Positions 26,497 through 36,468 of a stretch of DNA of 64,000 bases are shown here, in pieces. The stretch is from Desulfobulbaceae bacterium (GTDB lineage Bacteria; Desulfobacterota; Desulfobulbia; Desulfobulbales; Desulfocapsaceae). Each line of letters opens with the position of its first letter. Within the stretch, counting starts at the first letter, position 1. Under the pieces are notes generated by a model that was not told the DNA's origin, made no database searches, and saw only the letters and a list, made by a program, of their open reading frames with translations. The position numbers and the translations under genes were made by a program. The stretch lies in assembly GCA_019163335.1 (NCBI GenBank), contig JAFLKM010000028.1:1-64000 (forward strand), read 5' to 3'.

Positions 26497-27297
26497 CTAT
26501 CGAAAAAACACCGGCTTCAACTCATCGGTGGCAAGAAAGTTGTCCAGCTCTTCCTGGTCATAAAAGGCTCGTTCAAAGAAAAGCCCTTGGGCCGGGGCGG
26601 TGTACTGGGTGAGAAGCACCGGCTCCTGCAGGAATCGGCGCAGATCCGACACCTTCAACTCCCCTTTGCCCACCGCCATCAGCACACCGACGATGCGGCG
26701 GACCATCTTCCAGAGGAAATGCGAACCGACAACCCGAAACAGGACCAGGTCTCCTGCCGGCACCACCTGACATTGATTGATCATCACCAGTGGTGATTTC
26801 TTCTTGACCACCTGGCGATCGGTAAAGGAGGAAAAGTCGTGCATTCCCTCAAGCAGGGCGGCAGCCTCCCGCATCCGCACCATGTCCACCGCTGCCGTCA
26901 CCTGCCAGACATGATTGCGGGTCAGGGCGGATTTCTGCCTGGCGACCTGATAGCAATAGCTCCGGCCAATGCAGTTCAGCCGGGCATGAAAGCGGGGGCC
27001 GGCTCGTTTACATGCCCGAATAACGATATCCTGCGGCAATGCCGCGTTTAATTTCTTCTGGATGTCCTGCGGCGAGAGATCCGTCAACGCCTCAAGATGC
27101 GCCGCATAGTGCAGGGCATGCACACCGGCATCGGTACGGCCGCTGCCCTGCACATCCACCTGGCCACCAAACATTTTTTCAGCGGCATCGAGCAAAGTGC
27201 CCTGCAGCGTTACCGCGTCGTCCTGTTTCTGCCAACCACTGTAGCGGCTGCCATCAAATTCCAGGATCAGCTTGAATCTTTTCGCGTGGGTATTCAT
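26497..27297 (-). CDS. truA: tRNA pseudouridine(38-40) synthase
   Basis: LEFDGSRYSGWQKQ; GSGRTDAGVHALHYAAHLE; VVGSHFLWKMVRRIVGVL. Confidence 0.95.
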   Translation of the reverse strand: MNTHAKRFKLILEFDGSRYSGWQKQDDAVTLQGTLLDAAEKMFGGQVDVQGSGRTDAGVHALHYAAHLEALTDLSPQDIQKKLNAALPQDIVIRACKRAGPRFHARLNCIGRSYCYQVARQKSALTRNHVWQVTAAVDMVRMREAAALLEGMHDFSSFTDRQVVKKKSPLVMINQCQVVPAGDLVLFRVVGSHFLWKMVRRIVGVLMAVGKGELKVSDLRRFLQEPVLLTQYTAPAQGLFFERAFYDQEELDNFLATDELKPVFFR

Positions 27298-27414
27298 TTT
27301 TATTGACTCCTTGATGATTTAAAAAAATCGGGGACTGATGTTATCTCGCGCAACAGCCACGAAAAAACCTGCCCCCGCAATCTTCTGTTTTCGTTGAAAT
27401 ATTCGTATGAGCTC

Positions 27415-27569
27415 TTGCAGGTAAGCGAGGACTCCGAAAGTGCCACACCGTCATTCCCGAGTGCTTTTATCGGGAATGACGGTTCGTAAATTCAGTGTGG
27501 TATGGATTCCCGCCTGCGAGGGGAATGACGGCTGGTGGACATACATCCTCATTTTGCAGGTAAGCGAGC
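27415..27569. repeat. composite intergenic repeat with nested palindromes
   Basis: Direct repeat tTGCAGGTAAGCGAG at both ends; internal ccgtcattcccga/tcgggaatgacgg hairpin and outer ccacac/gtgtgg arms. Confidence 0.6.
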
Positions 27570-27590
27570 CCGCGAAACTCCGAGAGGCTC

Positions 27591-29798
27591 TTATTTATTC
27601 AGTAAGGCCCGCTCACCATTGGCCTGCCGCAGACGATGGGCCAGGGTTCGGGAGATGGCCGAGATCAGGATAAGGGCTAGTCGCTTATGCTCTTCGGCAA
27701 GCTGGTTAAAGCTCTCCAGGCTGAGCACATACAGATCGGAATCGGTATAAGAGATGGCGCTGTCACTGCGGGGCCGGCCATCAAGAAAGGCGAGGCCGCC
27801 GAAAAAATTGCCCCTACCGATGGTGGCGACATGATGATGCTGCCGGCTGCCGCCGATGGGTGCCATGATCCTGATTTCACCGCGACGAACGAGATAGATT
27901 GCCAGTCCCGGATCGCCGATGGAGTAAATCGTCTCCCCGGCCTTACAGGATCGCTCCTCCATACTCTTCTCCAGGTCAATAAGCGTATCATCCTTGCGTC
28001 CATGAAAAAGCTCCATCTCCTGTAAGCGAAGGAGCACCTGTTTATCCACCGGCGCCTTGATATTGCCGATCAATTCCTCCTCCACCCATTCAATGGCAGC
28101 TTCAAGGGTGGGAAAATCAAGGACATTGTTACATTTTTCGGTAAGTCCAATCTGGGCAAAAAACTCGGGGAGATTCCGTCCATTGGGAAGCTGCTCATGG
28201 ACATTACTGAGCAGCATGGCGGCATTGCGCTCCGCCAGCATGTCCCGTACCTGGATCAGCATATGGACGGCAGTAATATCAACCGATTGCACCAGCCGCA
28301 TATCAAGAATCAGGTAATTCCGGTTTCTCGTTTCCGGCTCAAGGATGGAATAAAGCTCATAGGTGGTGCCGAAGAAAAGACTCCCCTGCAATTCAAAAAT
28401 GACAACTTTTTCACCCTTCTGGGCAATAATCCGCCGGTCTTCCTCCGACCGGGTCCAGGTGGATGAACGCTGATGAATAAAGGATTTGTGGCGTACCACC
28501 GAGCCCCCCACCTGCTCACGGACAAAAAGCATGATGGCCATGGCCACACCGGCCCCGGACGCCGCAATAAGGCCAACGGTGAGGGCGACAACCACTACCG
28601 TTGCCACCACCGCAAAATCAAACACCGTCCCCCGTGCTTCAAGAAACTTGAGGGGTTCAAGATCGATCATGCGCAAACCAATGACAATTAGAATCCCGGC
28701 CAGAGTGGCGATGGGCAGCCAGGCCATGACTGAATTAAGCGCCAGCGCCGCCACCAGCACCAGCACCCCCTCCATGACCCCGGAAAGCCTTGTCTGGGCA
28801 CCGCTGTTGAGATTCACCATGGAGGCCCCCATGGTACCGGAGCCAGGCATGCCGCAGATCAGCGATGAAGCGACATTGGCAAGCCCCTGGGCACAGAGTT
28901 CACGATTGGGCTCATGCCGGGTGCGCGTTTTCTGGTCCATAACCACGCAGGTCTTCAGGGTGTCGATGGAGAGCAGGGCCGCCAGGGTCAGGGCGTTGCC
29001 GCAGAGAGCGCCAACCTGCCAAAGCTTGAGCTCCCCCAGATCATGCCATCGGGAGGTGAGGGTTTGCAGATAGCCGGCCTCCACTATTCCAAGGGGGCCG
29101 AGGACCAGTTGGTTGTCAGCAAGGATCATCATTGAGGGGTCATTGGCGGCAAGGGCAAAATAGGTGACCAGGCCGGCGGCGATGCCGATGATGGTGCCGG
29201 GAATCCTCTTGATCAAGCGGGGGCCCAGCAGGGCACCGATCACAGTGGCCAGGCCAATACCCATGCTGCGCATATCCCACATAGCAGGCGACACAATCAC
29301 CTGCCACCAAGGCGTGCCAACGGCTGCACCCATAAAATTACGGATCTGGCCGCTAATGATAATGATGCCGACACCGGTGAGATACCCGCTGACCACGGTA
29401 TAGGGGATGTATTTGATCATCCGGCCGGCTCCCAGAAAACCAAGCAGGATCTGCACCAGACCGGTTAAAATACCCAGCACGATGAGCAGCAGGATAATGT
29501 TTCCAGCAGAAACGTCCTGTCGTGTCAGCTCAAGGGCAAAGACAGACAACACCGCTGCCGCCGGCGCGCAGGGAGCGCTGATCAGTCGATCAGTACCGCC
29601 AAAGATGGGAGCAATCAGGCCCAGCGCCGCTGCGCCGAGCATTCCTGCCAGGGCGCCGAAGGGCGCGTATTGCGGCCCGAGTGTCGAATACACCGTAACC
29701 CCAAAGGCCATGGCCGCCGGCAGGGCCACCAGCATCGAGGCCAAACCGCCCCATAAATCTCCAGGGTTTCGAAATTTATTAAATAATATTGACGCCAT
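27591..29798 (-). CDS. SulP-family anion transporter with STAS and cyclic-nucleotide-binding domains
   Basis: SulP core, STAS region ELQGSLFFGTTYEL...LILDMRLVQSVDITAVHML, C-terminal cNMP domain (IYLVRRGEIRIMAPIGG...FFGGLAFLDGRPRSDSA). Confidence 0.9.
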   Translation of the reverse strand: MASILFNKFRNPGDLWGGLASMLVALPAAMAFGVTVYSTLGPQYAPFGALAGMLGAAALGLIAPIFGGTDRLISAPCAPAAAVLSVFALELTRQDVSAGNIILLLIVLGILTGLVQILLGFLGAGRMIKYIPYTVVSGYLTGVGIIIISGQIRNFMGAAVGTPWWQVIVSPAMWDMRSMGIGLATVIGALLGPRLIKRIPGTIIGIAAGLVTYFALAANDPSMMILADNQLVLGPLGIVEAGYLQTLTSRWHDLGELKLWQVGALCGNALTLAALLSIDTLKTCVVMDQKTRTRHEPNRELCAQGLANVASSLICGMPGSGTMGASMVNLNSGAQTRLSGVMEGVLVLVAALALNSVMAWLPIATLAGILIVIGLRMIDLEPLKFLEARGTVFDFAVVATVVVVALTVGLIAASGAGVAMAIMLFVREQVGGSVVRHKSFIHQRSSTWTRSEEDRRIIAQKGEKVVIFELQGSLFFGTTYELYSILEPETRNRNYLILDMRLVQSVDITAVHMLIQVRDMLAERNAAMLLSNVHEQLPNGRNLPEFFAQIGLTEKCNNVLDFPTLEAAIEWVEEELIGNIKAPVDKQVLLRLQEMELFHGRKDDTLIDLEKSMEERSCKAGETIYSIGDPGLAIYLVRRGEIRIMAPIGGSRQHHHVATIGRGNFFGGLAFLDGRPRSDSAISYTDSDLYVLSLESFNQLAEEHKRLALILISAISRTLAHRLRQANGERALLNK

Positions 29799-29886
29799 AC
29801 ACTCCCCCCTGCATAATCATAAAACGTCCCAAGTCCTGCTTATCCGCACACCAAAGAAACCCCGCTCTTTCTCTCCAGGTTCCCCT

Positions 29887-31164
29887 TCAGCCGTCAAACT
29901 CCTGCCGTCTCAGCATTCCGTTCACTGCTCCAGCGGACAGAGAAGGCTCCGTCGTCAGAAACACCCGGTTGCCCGGATTGGCCCGGGTGATCTCCTCTCC
30001 CTTTTCAGTGCGCATGGCCACAACCGTGACCACCAGCACTTCAATGCCCGGCAGCATATACTCAATCAGGTCGCCGGTCTTCAACACATTTCTGGCCTCC
30101 ACCAGGGGGTGCTCGCCGGCCTCTCTGATCACCGCCACCGGCAGTACGTTCTGCGGCTCGCGGGACGCTTGATAGATCATCTCGCCGCCGCCCGGGCGCT
30201 CATCGATAAAGTTCTCGGTGGCACCCCGGGTGCCGATCTTGGCAATCTCGGTTCTGAAGATCACGGGCAGAACAATGGCGGCAGGATCATGCCAAGCCTC
30301 AGCCGGCAGGGCGGCCAGATAATCCAGGGCGGCCCGATAGATGCGCACCACTCCGCCCACATAAAAGATGGACTTCATCCGCCCTTCAATCTTCAGAGAA
30401 TTGACTCCAGCCGCCACCAACTGGGGCAGGCGCTCAAGGAGGCAAAGATCCTTGGAGTTGAAGATATAGGTCCCGCGCTCATCCTCCTCCACCGGAAAAT
30501 ACTGGCCTGGCCGTTTTTCTTCGGTGAGGGCATAACTGTAACGGCAGGGATGGGCACAGTCGCCCTGATTGGCATCCCGGCCGGTCATATAATTAGACAA
30601 CATACAGCGGCCGGAATAGGAGATGCAGAGAGAGCCATGGACAAAGACCTCTAACTCGCCCTCGACCTCCCTTCTGATTTCGCTGATCTCCAAGAGCGAC
30701 AGCTCACGGGCAAGGTTGAGGCGGGACGCCCCCTGTGACAGCCAGAAGGCCGCCGATGCATAATTGGTGACGTTGGCCTGGGTGGAGAGATGCACGGCAA
30801 GCTCCGGCACCAGCTGACGAGCCCGCATCAGAAGACCGGGATCGGCGATGATCAGACCATCGGCCGAGAGGTCCCGCAATGAAAGCAGGTACGCATCAAG
30901 CCCGGCGAGATCCTGATTATGGGCCAGGATATTCAAGGTCACATAGACCTTCACCCCTCGGGCATGGGCATAGGCAATGGCGCAGGCCATGGCCTCCGGG
31001 GTAAAGTTGCCGGCACGGGCACGCAGACTGAACTGCGGGCCGCCAAGGTAGACGGCATCGGCACCATAATGGATGGCGGTCACCAATTTTTCAAAGGTTC
31101 CAGCCGGGGCGAGCAGCTCCGGCATAACCGGAGACGCCCCATTGCCGCTTTCTTTTTTATCCAT
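29887..31164 (-). CDS. U32-family peptidase
   Basis: PELLAPAGTFEKLVTAIHYGADAVYLGG; EVFVHGSLCISYSGRCMLSNYMTGRDANQGDCAHPCRY. Confidence 0.9.
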   Translation of the reverse strand: MDKKESGNGASPVMPELLAPAGTFEKLVTAIHYGADAVYLGGPQFSLRARAGNFTPEAMACAIAYAHARGVKVYVTLNILAHNQDLAGLDAYLLSLRDLSADGLIIADPGLLMRARQLVPELAVHLSTQANVTNYASAAFWLSQGASRLNLARELSLLEISEIRREVEGELEVFVHGSLCISYSGRCMLSNYMTGRDANQGDCAHPCRYSYALTEEKRPGQYFPVEEDERGTYIFNSKDLCLLERLPQLVAAGVNSLKIEGRMKSIFYVGGVVRIYRAALDYLAALPAEAWHDPAAIVLPVIFRTEIAKIGTRGATENFIDERPGGGEMIYQASREPQNVLPVAVIREAGEHPLVEARNVLKTGDLIEYMLPGIEVLVVTVVAMRTEKGEEITRANPGNRVFLTTEPSLSAGAVNGMLRRQEFDG

Positions 31165-31192
31165 GGTAAGGTAGTATTGAGGGGTTTTGAGA

Positions 31193-31274
31193 CCTAACCC
31201 CGATGAACGGGACAAGCACCTTTCGCAGATTATTTTCTTGCAAAAAACAAGACAACAATCTGTAAAGCACTCAA
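31193..31274 (+). repeat. dispersed palindromic element, copy C
   Basis: cctaaccccgatgaacgggacaagcacctttcgcagattattttcttgcaaaaaacaagacaacaatctgtaaagcactcaa. Confidence 0.7.
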
Positions 31275-31463
31275 GACTGACAGCTTAAAATCCGGCTATC
31301 TCGTGGCGAAATGTCCCCCAAAAAACAGGGCAGGCTGCGTATTCGATTTCCAGTTGAACCATAGCGAACAAAGAGCCCATAAAGCCACCCCCCTTCTCAC
31401 TTCAGTCTTCAGCCTTATTTTCAATTTGATTACTGTACGCAGAGCGGGAATGCAAGGAGTTCG

Positions 31464-32504
31464 GTGAAGAAAAGAAAGATCGGTATCGCCTTGAGCGGTG
31501 GCGTGGATTCCACCGCCTGCGCCCTGCTCCTCCGTAAGCATCATGAGGTGCATGGCTTTTTCATGCGGCTCACTGGCCCCGATCCGGCCCTGCTGGCGGC
31601 TCAGGAGCAACGGGCCCGGACTGTTGCGGCAAAGCTCGGGATAGAGCTTGAGGTCATCGACTTAAGCCTTGCCTTCAACCGCACCATCCTCCACTCCTTT
31701 ACTGCAACCTACGCCCAGGGACGAACTCCGAATCCCTGCATGCTCTGCAACCAGACCATCAAATTCGGCCTGTTCCAGGAAGCCATCCTGGAACGCGGCA
31801 TGGACGCCATGGCCACCGGACATTACGCCCGCATTGAGCGAACTGGCGATCTTGTTCAGCTGTGCAGGGGTAAAGACACGGCCAAAGATCAATCTTATTT
31901 TCTCGCCCGGCTCAATCAACAGCAGTTACGCCACTGCCTTTTCCCGCTCGGGGAGATGACAAAAGAGGCCAGCTATCAAGTCGTGGAAGAACAGGGCTTG
32001 ACTGGATTCCGTGGCCAGGAGAGTCAGGATATCTGCTTTTTAGGCCCCATAACGGTGGGACAGTTTTTACAAGAACGTCTTGCCCAGGCAGAAAAGCCAG
32101 GCAGTATTGTCACCAGTGACGGTCAGATACTGGGCAGCCATAAGGGGCTGTTTCATTACACCATCGGCCAGCGTCGCGGCCTTGGCCTGGCCGATATCAC
32201 GCCCTGGTATGTCGTAGCCCTTGACCCCCAAAACAATCATGTTATCATCGGCAAGGAAGAAGATCTGTACCATGACCGGCTGCGTATCCATACTCCCCAT
32301 TGGCTGCAGGATTGTCCTGACCCGGAGCAAAGCTATCAGGTCAAAATCCGCTACCGGCACCAGGGCGCGGATGCCCGGGTGCAGCAAATCGATGATGCCT
32401 GCTGGGAAATTCGCTTTGACACGCCGCAACGGGCCATTACCCCCGGTCAGTTTGCCGTTATCTATGCGCAGGACCGGGTAATCGGCTGCGGCGAAATTCA
32501 ATAA
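31464..32504 (+). CDS. mnmA: tRNA-specific 2-thiouridylase
   Basis: IGIALSGGVDSTACALLL; GRTPNPCMLCNQTIKFG; ATGHYARI. Confidence 0.95.
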   Translation: MKKRKIGIALSGGVDSTACALLLRKHHEVHGFFMRLTGPDPALLAAQEQRARTVAAKLGIELEVIDLSLAFNRTILHSFTATYAQGRTPNPCMLCNQTIKFGLFQEAILERGMDAMATGHYARIERTGDLVQLCRGKDTAKDQSYFLARLNQQQLRHCLFPLGEMTKEASYQVVEEQGLTGFRGQESQDICFLGPITVGQFLQERLAQAEKPGSIVTSDGQILGSHKGLFHYTIGQRRGLGLADITPWYVVALDPQNNHVIIGKEEDLYHDRLRIHTPHWLQDCPDPEQSYQVKIRYRHQGADARVQQIDDACWEIRFDTPQRAITPGQFAVIYAQDRVIGCGEIQ

Positions 32505-32524
32505 GCAACAATGACTCCTGAAAA

Positions 32525-33856
32525 ATGAAGAAAATAGCCATCAGCACCCTTGGCTGCAAGGTAAACCAGTATGAATCGGCGGCCTTTCAAAGCGGATTTG
32601 AGGCGGCCGGCTGCCGGATGGCCCTGGCGAAAGAGACGGCTGATATCATTGTGATCAACACCTGCACCGTTACCGCCAAGGCCGGGGCTCAGTCGCGGCA
32701 CGCCATCCGGCAGCTGATGCGCCGACATCCCGATGCCAGAATCGTTATCACCGGCTGTTATGCCCAGATGGCCGGCGAGGAACTGGCACAGATGATCAAT
32801 ACGGCCGTCTGCATTGTCGGCAACGCTCACAAGGATCAGCTGGTGCAGACCGCCCTCCGTGCCACTCCTTGCGACCCAACCATGCTCATGAGCCCTATCT
32901 TGCAGAAAAAAGAGATCTGCCATCTGCCGGTACGTCACTTCGGGGGCCGGACCCGCGCCTGCCTGCGGGTTCAGGACGGCTGCAATAATTTCTGCACCTA
33001 CTGCATCGTCCCCTATACCCGCGGCCCCAGTTGCAGCCTGCCCATTGAAAAAATTCTCGATCAAGCGGCCATCTTTGAGTCCGAAGGACACCGCGAGATG
33101 GTGGTCACCGGCATCCATGTCGGGCTCTATGGACAGGATCTGAGCCCTAATGTTCAGGAAAAAACTGATTGCGTGGAGCTGATGCGCAGGCTCTGCCGCA
33201 CCCATCCGGACATCCGCTTTCGCCTCAGCTCCATCGAACCCAAAGAGATCAGCCGGGAGCTGCTCTCCCTCATGGCCGAACAGCAAAACTTCCTGCCCCA
33301 TCTCCATATCCCCCTGCAAAGCGGCGATGACACCATTCTCAGCCGCATGCGCCGGGGCTATACCAGCCGGGAGTTTATCGAAACTCTTTCCTTATGCCGG
33401 AAAATGGTGCCCGATGCAGCCATCGGCATTGACGTCCTTGTCGGGTTTCCCGGCGAGACGGAGGAGCATTTTGCAGGCACGCTCGCTCTTCTGGAAGACT
33501 GCGACTGCACCTCCCTCCACGTCTTCCCCTATTCCCAACGGCCCGGGACCCTGGCCGCAAGCTTTGATCAGCAGGTCCCCCAAGCTGTCAAGGACAGTCG
33601 GGCTGCTCGCTTAAAGCAACTCGATGGCGAGAAAAAAGCGCTTTTTTATCAGCGATACCTTGGCACCAGCCGGCCAGTGCTGGTGGAACACAAGCGGGAT
33701 GCAGACGGCAATCTGCGGGGATTTACCGATAATTATATCCCGGTCAGCTTTCCAGGAGACACAACCTTGATGAACACCATTGCCACGGTCACCATCACCA
33801 CCGTCTCGGCAACCCAGGTGCACGGCACCATTGCGGAGGGGAACCATGCTGGGTGA
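32525..33856 (+). CDS. mtaB: tRNA t6A37 methylthiotransferase
   Basis: Radical SAM QDGCNNFCTYCIVPYTRG; MiaB/MtaB-type STLGCKVNQYES N-terminus. Confidence 0.9.
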   Translation: MKKIAISTLGCKVNQYESAAFQSGFEAAGCRMALAKETADIIVINTCTVTAKAGAQSRHAIRQLMRRHPDARIVITGCYAQMAGEELAQMINTAVCIVGNAHKDQLVQTALRATPCDPTMLMSPILQKKEICHLPVRHFGGRTRACLRVQDGCNNFCTYCIVPYTRGPSCSLPIEKILDQAAIFESEGHREMVVTGIHVGLYGQDLSPNVQEKTDCVELMRRLCRTHPDIRFRLSSIEPKEISRELLSLMAEQQNFLPHLHIPLQSGDDTILSRMRRGYTSREFIETLSLCRKMVPDAAIGIDVLVGFPGETEEHFAGTLALLEDCDCTSLHVFPYSQRPGTLAASFDQQVPQAVKDSRAARLKQLDGEKKALFYQRYLGTSRPVLVEHKRDADGNLRGFTDNYIPVSFPGDTTLMNTIATVTITTVSATQVHGTIAEGNHAG

Positions 33857-35093
33857 AATAATCGCCATCGGCAACGAACTGACCTCGGGAAGGATTGCCA
33901 ACACCACCAGCGGCTTTGCCGCCCGCCATCTCTTCGGCTCCGGCTACGAGATCCATGCCATGCACACCATCGGTGATTCCCCGAGCCTGATCGGCGAGGT
34001 CCTGAAGGCCGCCATCAACCGGGTTGACTTTGTCGTCGTCACCGGGGGCCTGGGTGCAACCGATGACGACCTCACCACCGAGGCAGTGGCCTGCGCCCTT
34101 GACCGGCCCACCATCCCCAACCTGGAGCTTCTTTCCCAGATCCGCAACCACCTCGATGCCATTTCCGCCTCACCGGTCAGCCCCCTGGAGAAACTGGCCT
34201 GGCTGCCGCAAGGGGCAGAGGCCCTGACCCTCCAGGCAAGGATGTCGGGCTATCAGCTTATCCATGCCAATAAACCCATCTTCTTTCTGCCCGGCGTGCC
34301 CTACCAGATGGAATCCCTGTTGCTCGATCAGGTTCTCCCCAGGCTTGCCCTCTGGAACCATGGCCGTCATCTGGTCACCTTTCAGCGGATATTCAAGACC
34401 TTCGGCATGGAAGAGGCCGCCATCAACCACCTGATTGTCAATCTCAAGCTGGATCACAGCATCAATATCGGATACTACCCGGTCTTTCCGGAAGTCCATG
34501 TCAGCCTGACCCTGCGCAGCCCCATGGCAACCAGTGCCGCCTCCCTCTTTGAGGCCGCGTGCCGCAACGTAGAAGGCGTCCTGGGAGACGTCATTTACGG
34601 ACAGGACCAGGACAGCCTGGCCGAGATTACCGGCCGCCTGCTCAAGACCGCAGGTCTGCGCCTGGCCACGGCAGAATCCTGTACAGGAGGGATGATCGGC
34701 CACCTGCTGACCCAGGTGGCCGGCAGCTCACAGTATTATCTGGGCGGTGTCATCGCCTATGCAAACAGCTTAAAAACGAATTTTTTAGGGGTCGAAGAGA
34801 CCCTGCTGGCCACCCAGGGCGCAGTCAGCAGGGAAGCAGCCGAGGCCATGGCGACGGGGATACGCCACAGAAGCAAGGCGGATATTGCCATCAGCGTCAC
34901 CGGCATTGCAGGCCCTGACGGCGGGACCATCACTAAACCGGTGGGCACCGTCTTTATCGGCATGGCAACAGAAGAAAAGACAACAGCCCATCCCTTTCAT
35001 TTTATCGGCAGCCGTCAACAGATTCAGGAGATCACCGCCAAAACAGCCCTTGACCTGATCAGGCGATACCTGCTACAACAAAGCCGTATATAA
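33846..35093 (+). CDS. cinA: CinA-family competence/damage-inducible protein
   Basis: [54 protein letters not shown]; overlaps mtaB, upstream of recA. Confidence 0.9.
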   Translation: MLGEIIAIGNELTSGRIANTTSGFAARHLFGSGYEIHAMHTIGDSPSLIGEVLKAAINRVDFVVVTGGLGATDDDLTTEAVACALDRPTIPNLELLSQIRNHLDAISASPVSPLEKLAWLPQGAEALTLQARMSGYQLIHANKPIFFLPGVPYQMESLLLDQVLPRLALWNHGRHLVTFQRIFKTFGMEEAAINHLIVNLKLDHSINIGYYPVFPEVHVSLTLRSPMATSAASLFEAACRNVEGVLGDVIYGQDQDSLAEITGRLLKTAGLRLATAESCTGGMIGHLLTQVAGSSQYYLGGVIAYANSLKTNFLGVEETLLATQGAVSREAAEAMATGIRHRSKADIAISVTGIAGPDGGTITKPVGTVFIGMATEEKTTAHPFHFIGSRQQIQEITAKTALDLIRRYLLQQSRI

Positions 35094-35164
35094 CAACCTC
35101 CCTTTCATCATTATCGACACTGCATACAACGACATTCCTTCAAAATAATCCAAGGAGACTCTTT

Positions 35165-36211
35165 ATGGCCGCACCGGACCCAGCAAAAAACAAAACAGAC
35201 AGCGTTGACAATGCCATCAGCCAGATTCAACGCCAATTCGGCAAAGGCTCGATCATGCGCCTGGGCAGCCATGAGACCGAACCCATCCCGGTCATCCCCA
35301 CCGGGGTGATGAGCCTGGACATTGCCCTCGGAGTCGGCGGCTTTCCCAAAGGACGGATCTCCGAAATCTACGGCCCTGAGTCCTCAGGGAAAACAACCCT
35401 TGCCCTGCACGTGGTGGCCGAGGCCCAGAAACGGGGGGGCAACGCCGCCTTTATCGATGCAGAGCATGCCCTGGACACCGCCTATGCCGGTCGTCTGGGA
35501 GTGGATATAGACAACCTCCTGGTGTCCCAGCCGGATTTCGGCGAACAGGCCCTGGAAATCGCCGAGATTCTGATCCGCTCCGGCGGCATCGACGTGATCG
35601 TCATTGACTCCGTCGCCGCCCTGGTGCCCAAGGCCGAAATTGACGGCAATGTCGGTGATTCCCATATGGGTCTGCAGGCACGGCTCATGTCCCAGGCGAT
35701 GCGCAAATTTACCGCTGTCATTAATCGCAGCAACACCATCCTCATCTTCATCAACCAGATCCGGATGAAGATCGGGGTGATGTTCGGCAACCCGGAGACC
35801 ACCACCGGCGGCAATGCCCTGAAATTTTACTCCACTCTGCGCCTTGATATCCGCAAGATTGCAACCATCAAAGAGGGACAGGACAATGTCATCGGCAATC
35901 GCACCAAGGTGAAGGTGGTCAAAAACAAGGTCGCCCCACCATTCAAGACCGCCGAATTTGACATCATCTACGGAGAAGGCATCTCCAAGACCGGGGATCT
36001 TCTCGATCTGGCCGTTGAGAACGACATCGTCAATAAAAGCGGTTCCTGGTACTCATACCTGGATGAACGCATTGGCCAGGGCCGCGAAAACGCTAAAAAA
36101 TTCCTTGCCGATCACCCGGAGATGTTTACCGATATTGAGAAGAAGGTCAGATTGGGCTATGGACTGCCCGCAGAAACCCTTGTGAAGGCAGAAGGAACCG
36201 AACAGCCATAA
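35165..36211 (+). CDS. recA: recombinase A
   Basis: [40 protein letters not shown]; full-length RecA. Confidence 0.98.
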   Translation: MAAPDPAKNKTDSVDNAISQIQRQFGKGSIMRLGSHETEPIPVIPTGVMSLDIALGVGGFPKGRISEIYGPESSGKTTLALHVVAEAQKRGGNAAFIDAEHALDTAYAGRLGVDIDNLLVSQPDFGEQALEIAEILIRSGGIDVIVIDSVAALVPKAEIDGNVGDSHMGLQARLMSQAMRKFTAVINRSNTILIFINQIRMKIGVMFGNPETTTGGNALKFYSTLRLDIRKIATIKEGQDNVIGNRTKVKVVKNKVAPPFKTAEFDIIYGEGISKTGDLLDLAVENDIVNKSGSWYSYLDERIGQGRENAKKFLADHPEMFTDIEKKVRLGYGLPAETLVKAEGTEQP

Positions 36212-36253
36212 GGCTTTTCGCGAAAAGCGGAAAAGAAAAAAGTGAGAAGTATG

Positions 36254-36310
36254 GGGACGTATGGGAATCAAAAGGCCTGAGGGCTTTTATTCCTGTTCGT
36301 CCCTTTTTTT
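36254..36310 (+). terminator. recA intrinsic terminator
   Basis: gggacg...ggaat-aaaag/cttttattcc...cgtccc followed by TTTTTTT. Confidence 0.75.
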
Positions 36311-36468
36311 ATCCGGAAGGATCTTTGAATATCGAGGGACAAAATAATTTCAGCCCCCTCGATTCATGTTTTCAAGCACAACATTCCTGCTGCGTTGTCG
36401 CTACTTTTTTTGGGCTGGCGGGGAGATGTCTGCATTCTGGCGACTTGAAGGACGGGTTAGGGGGTCGG

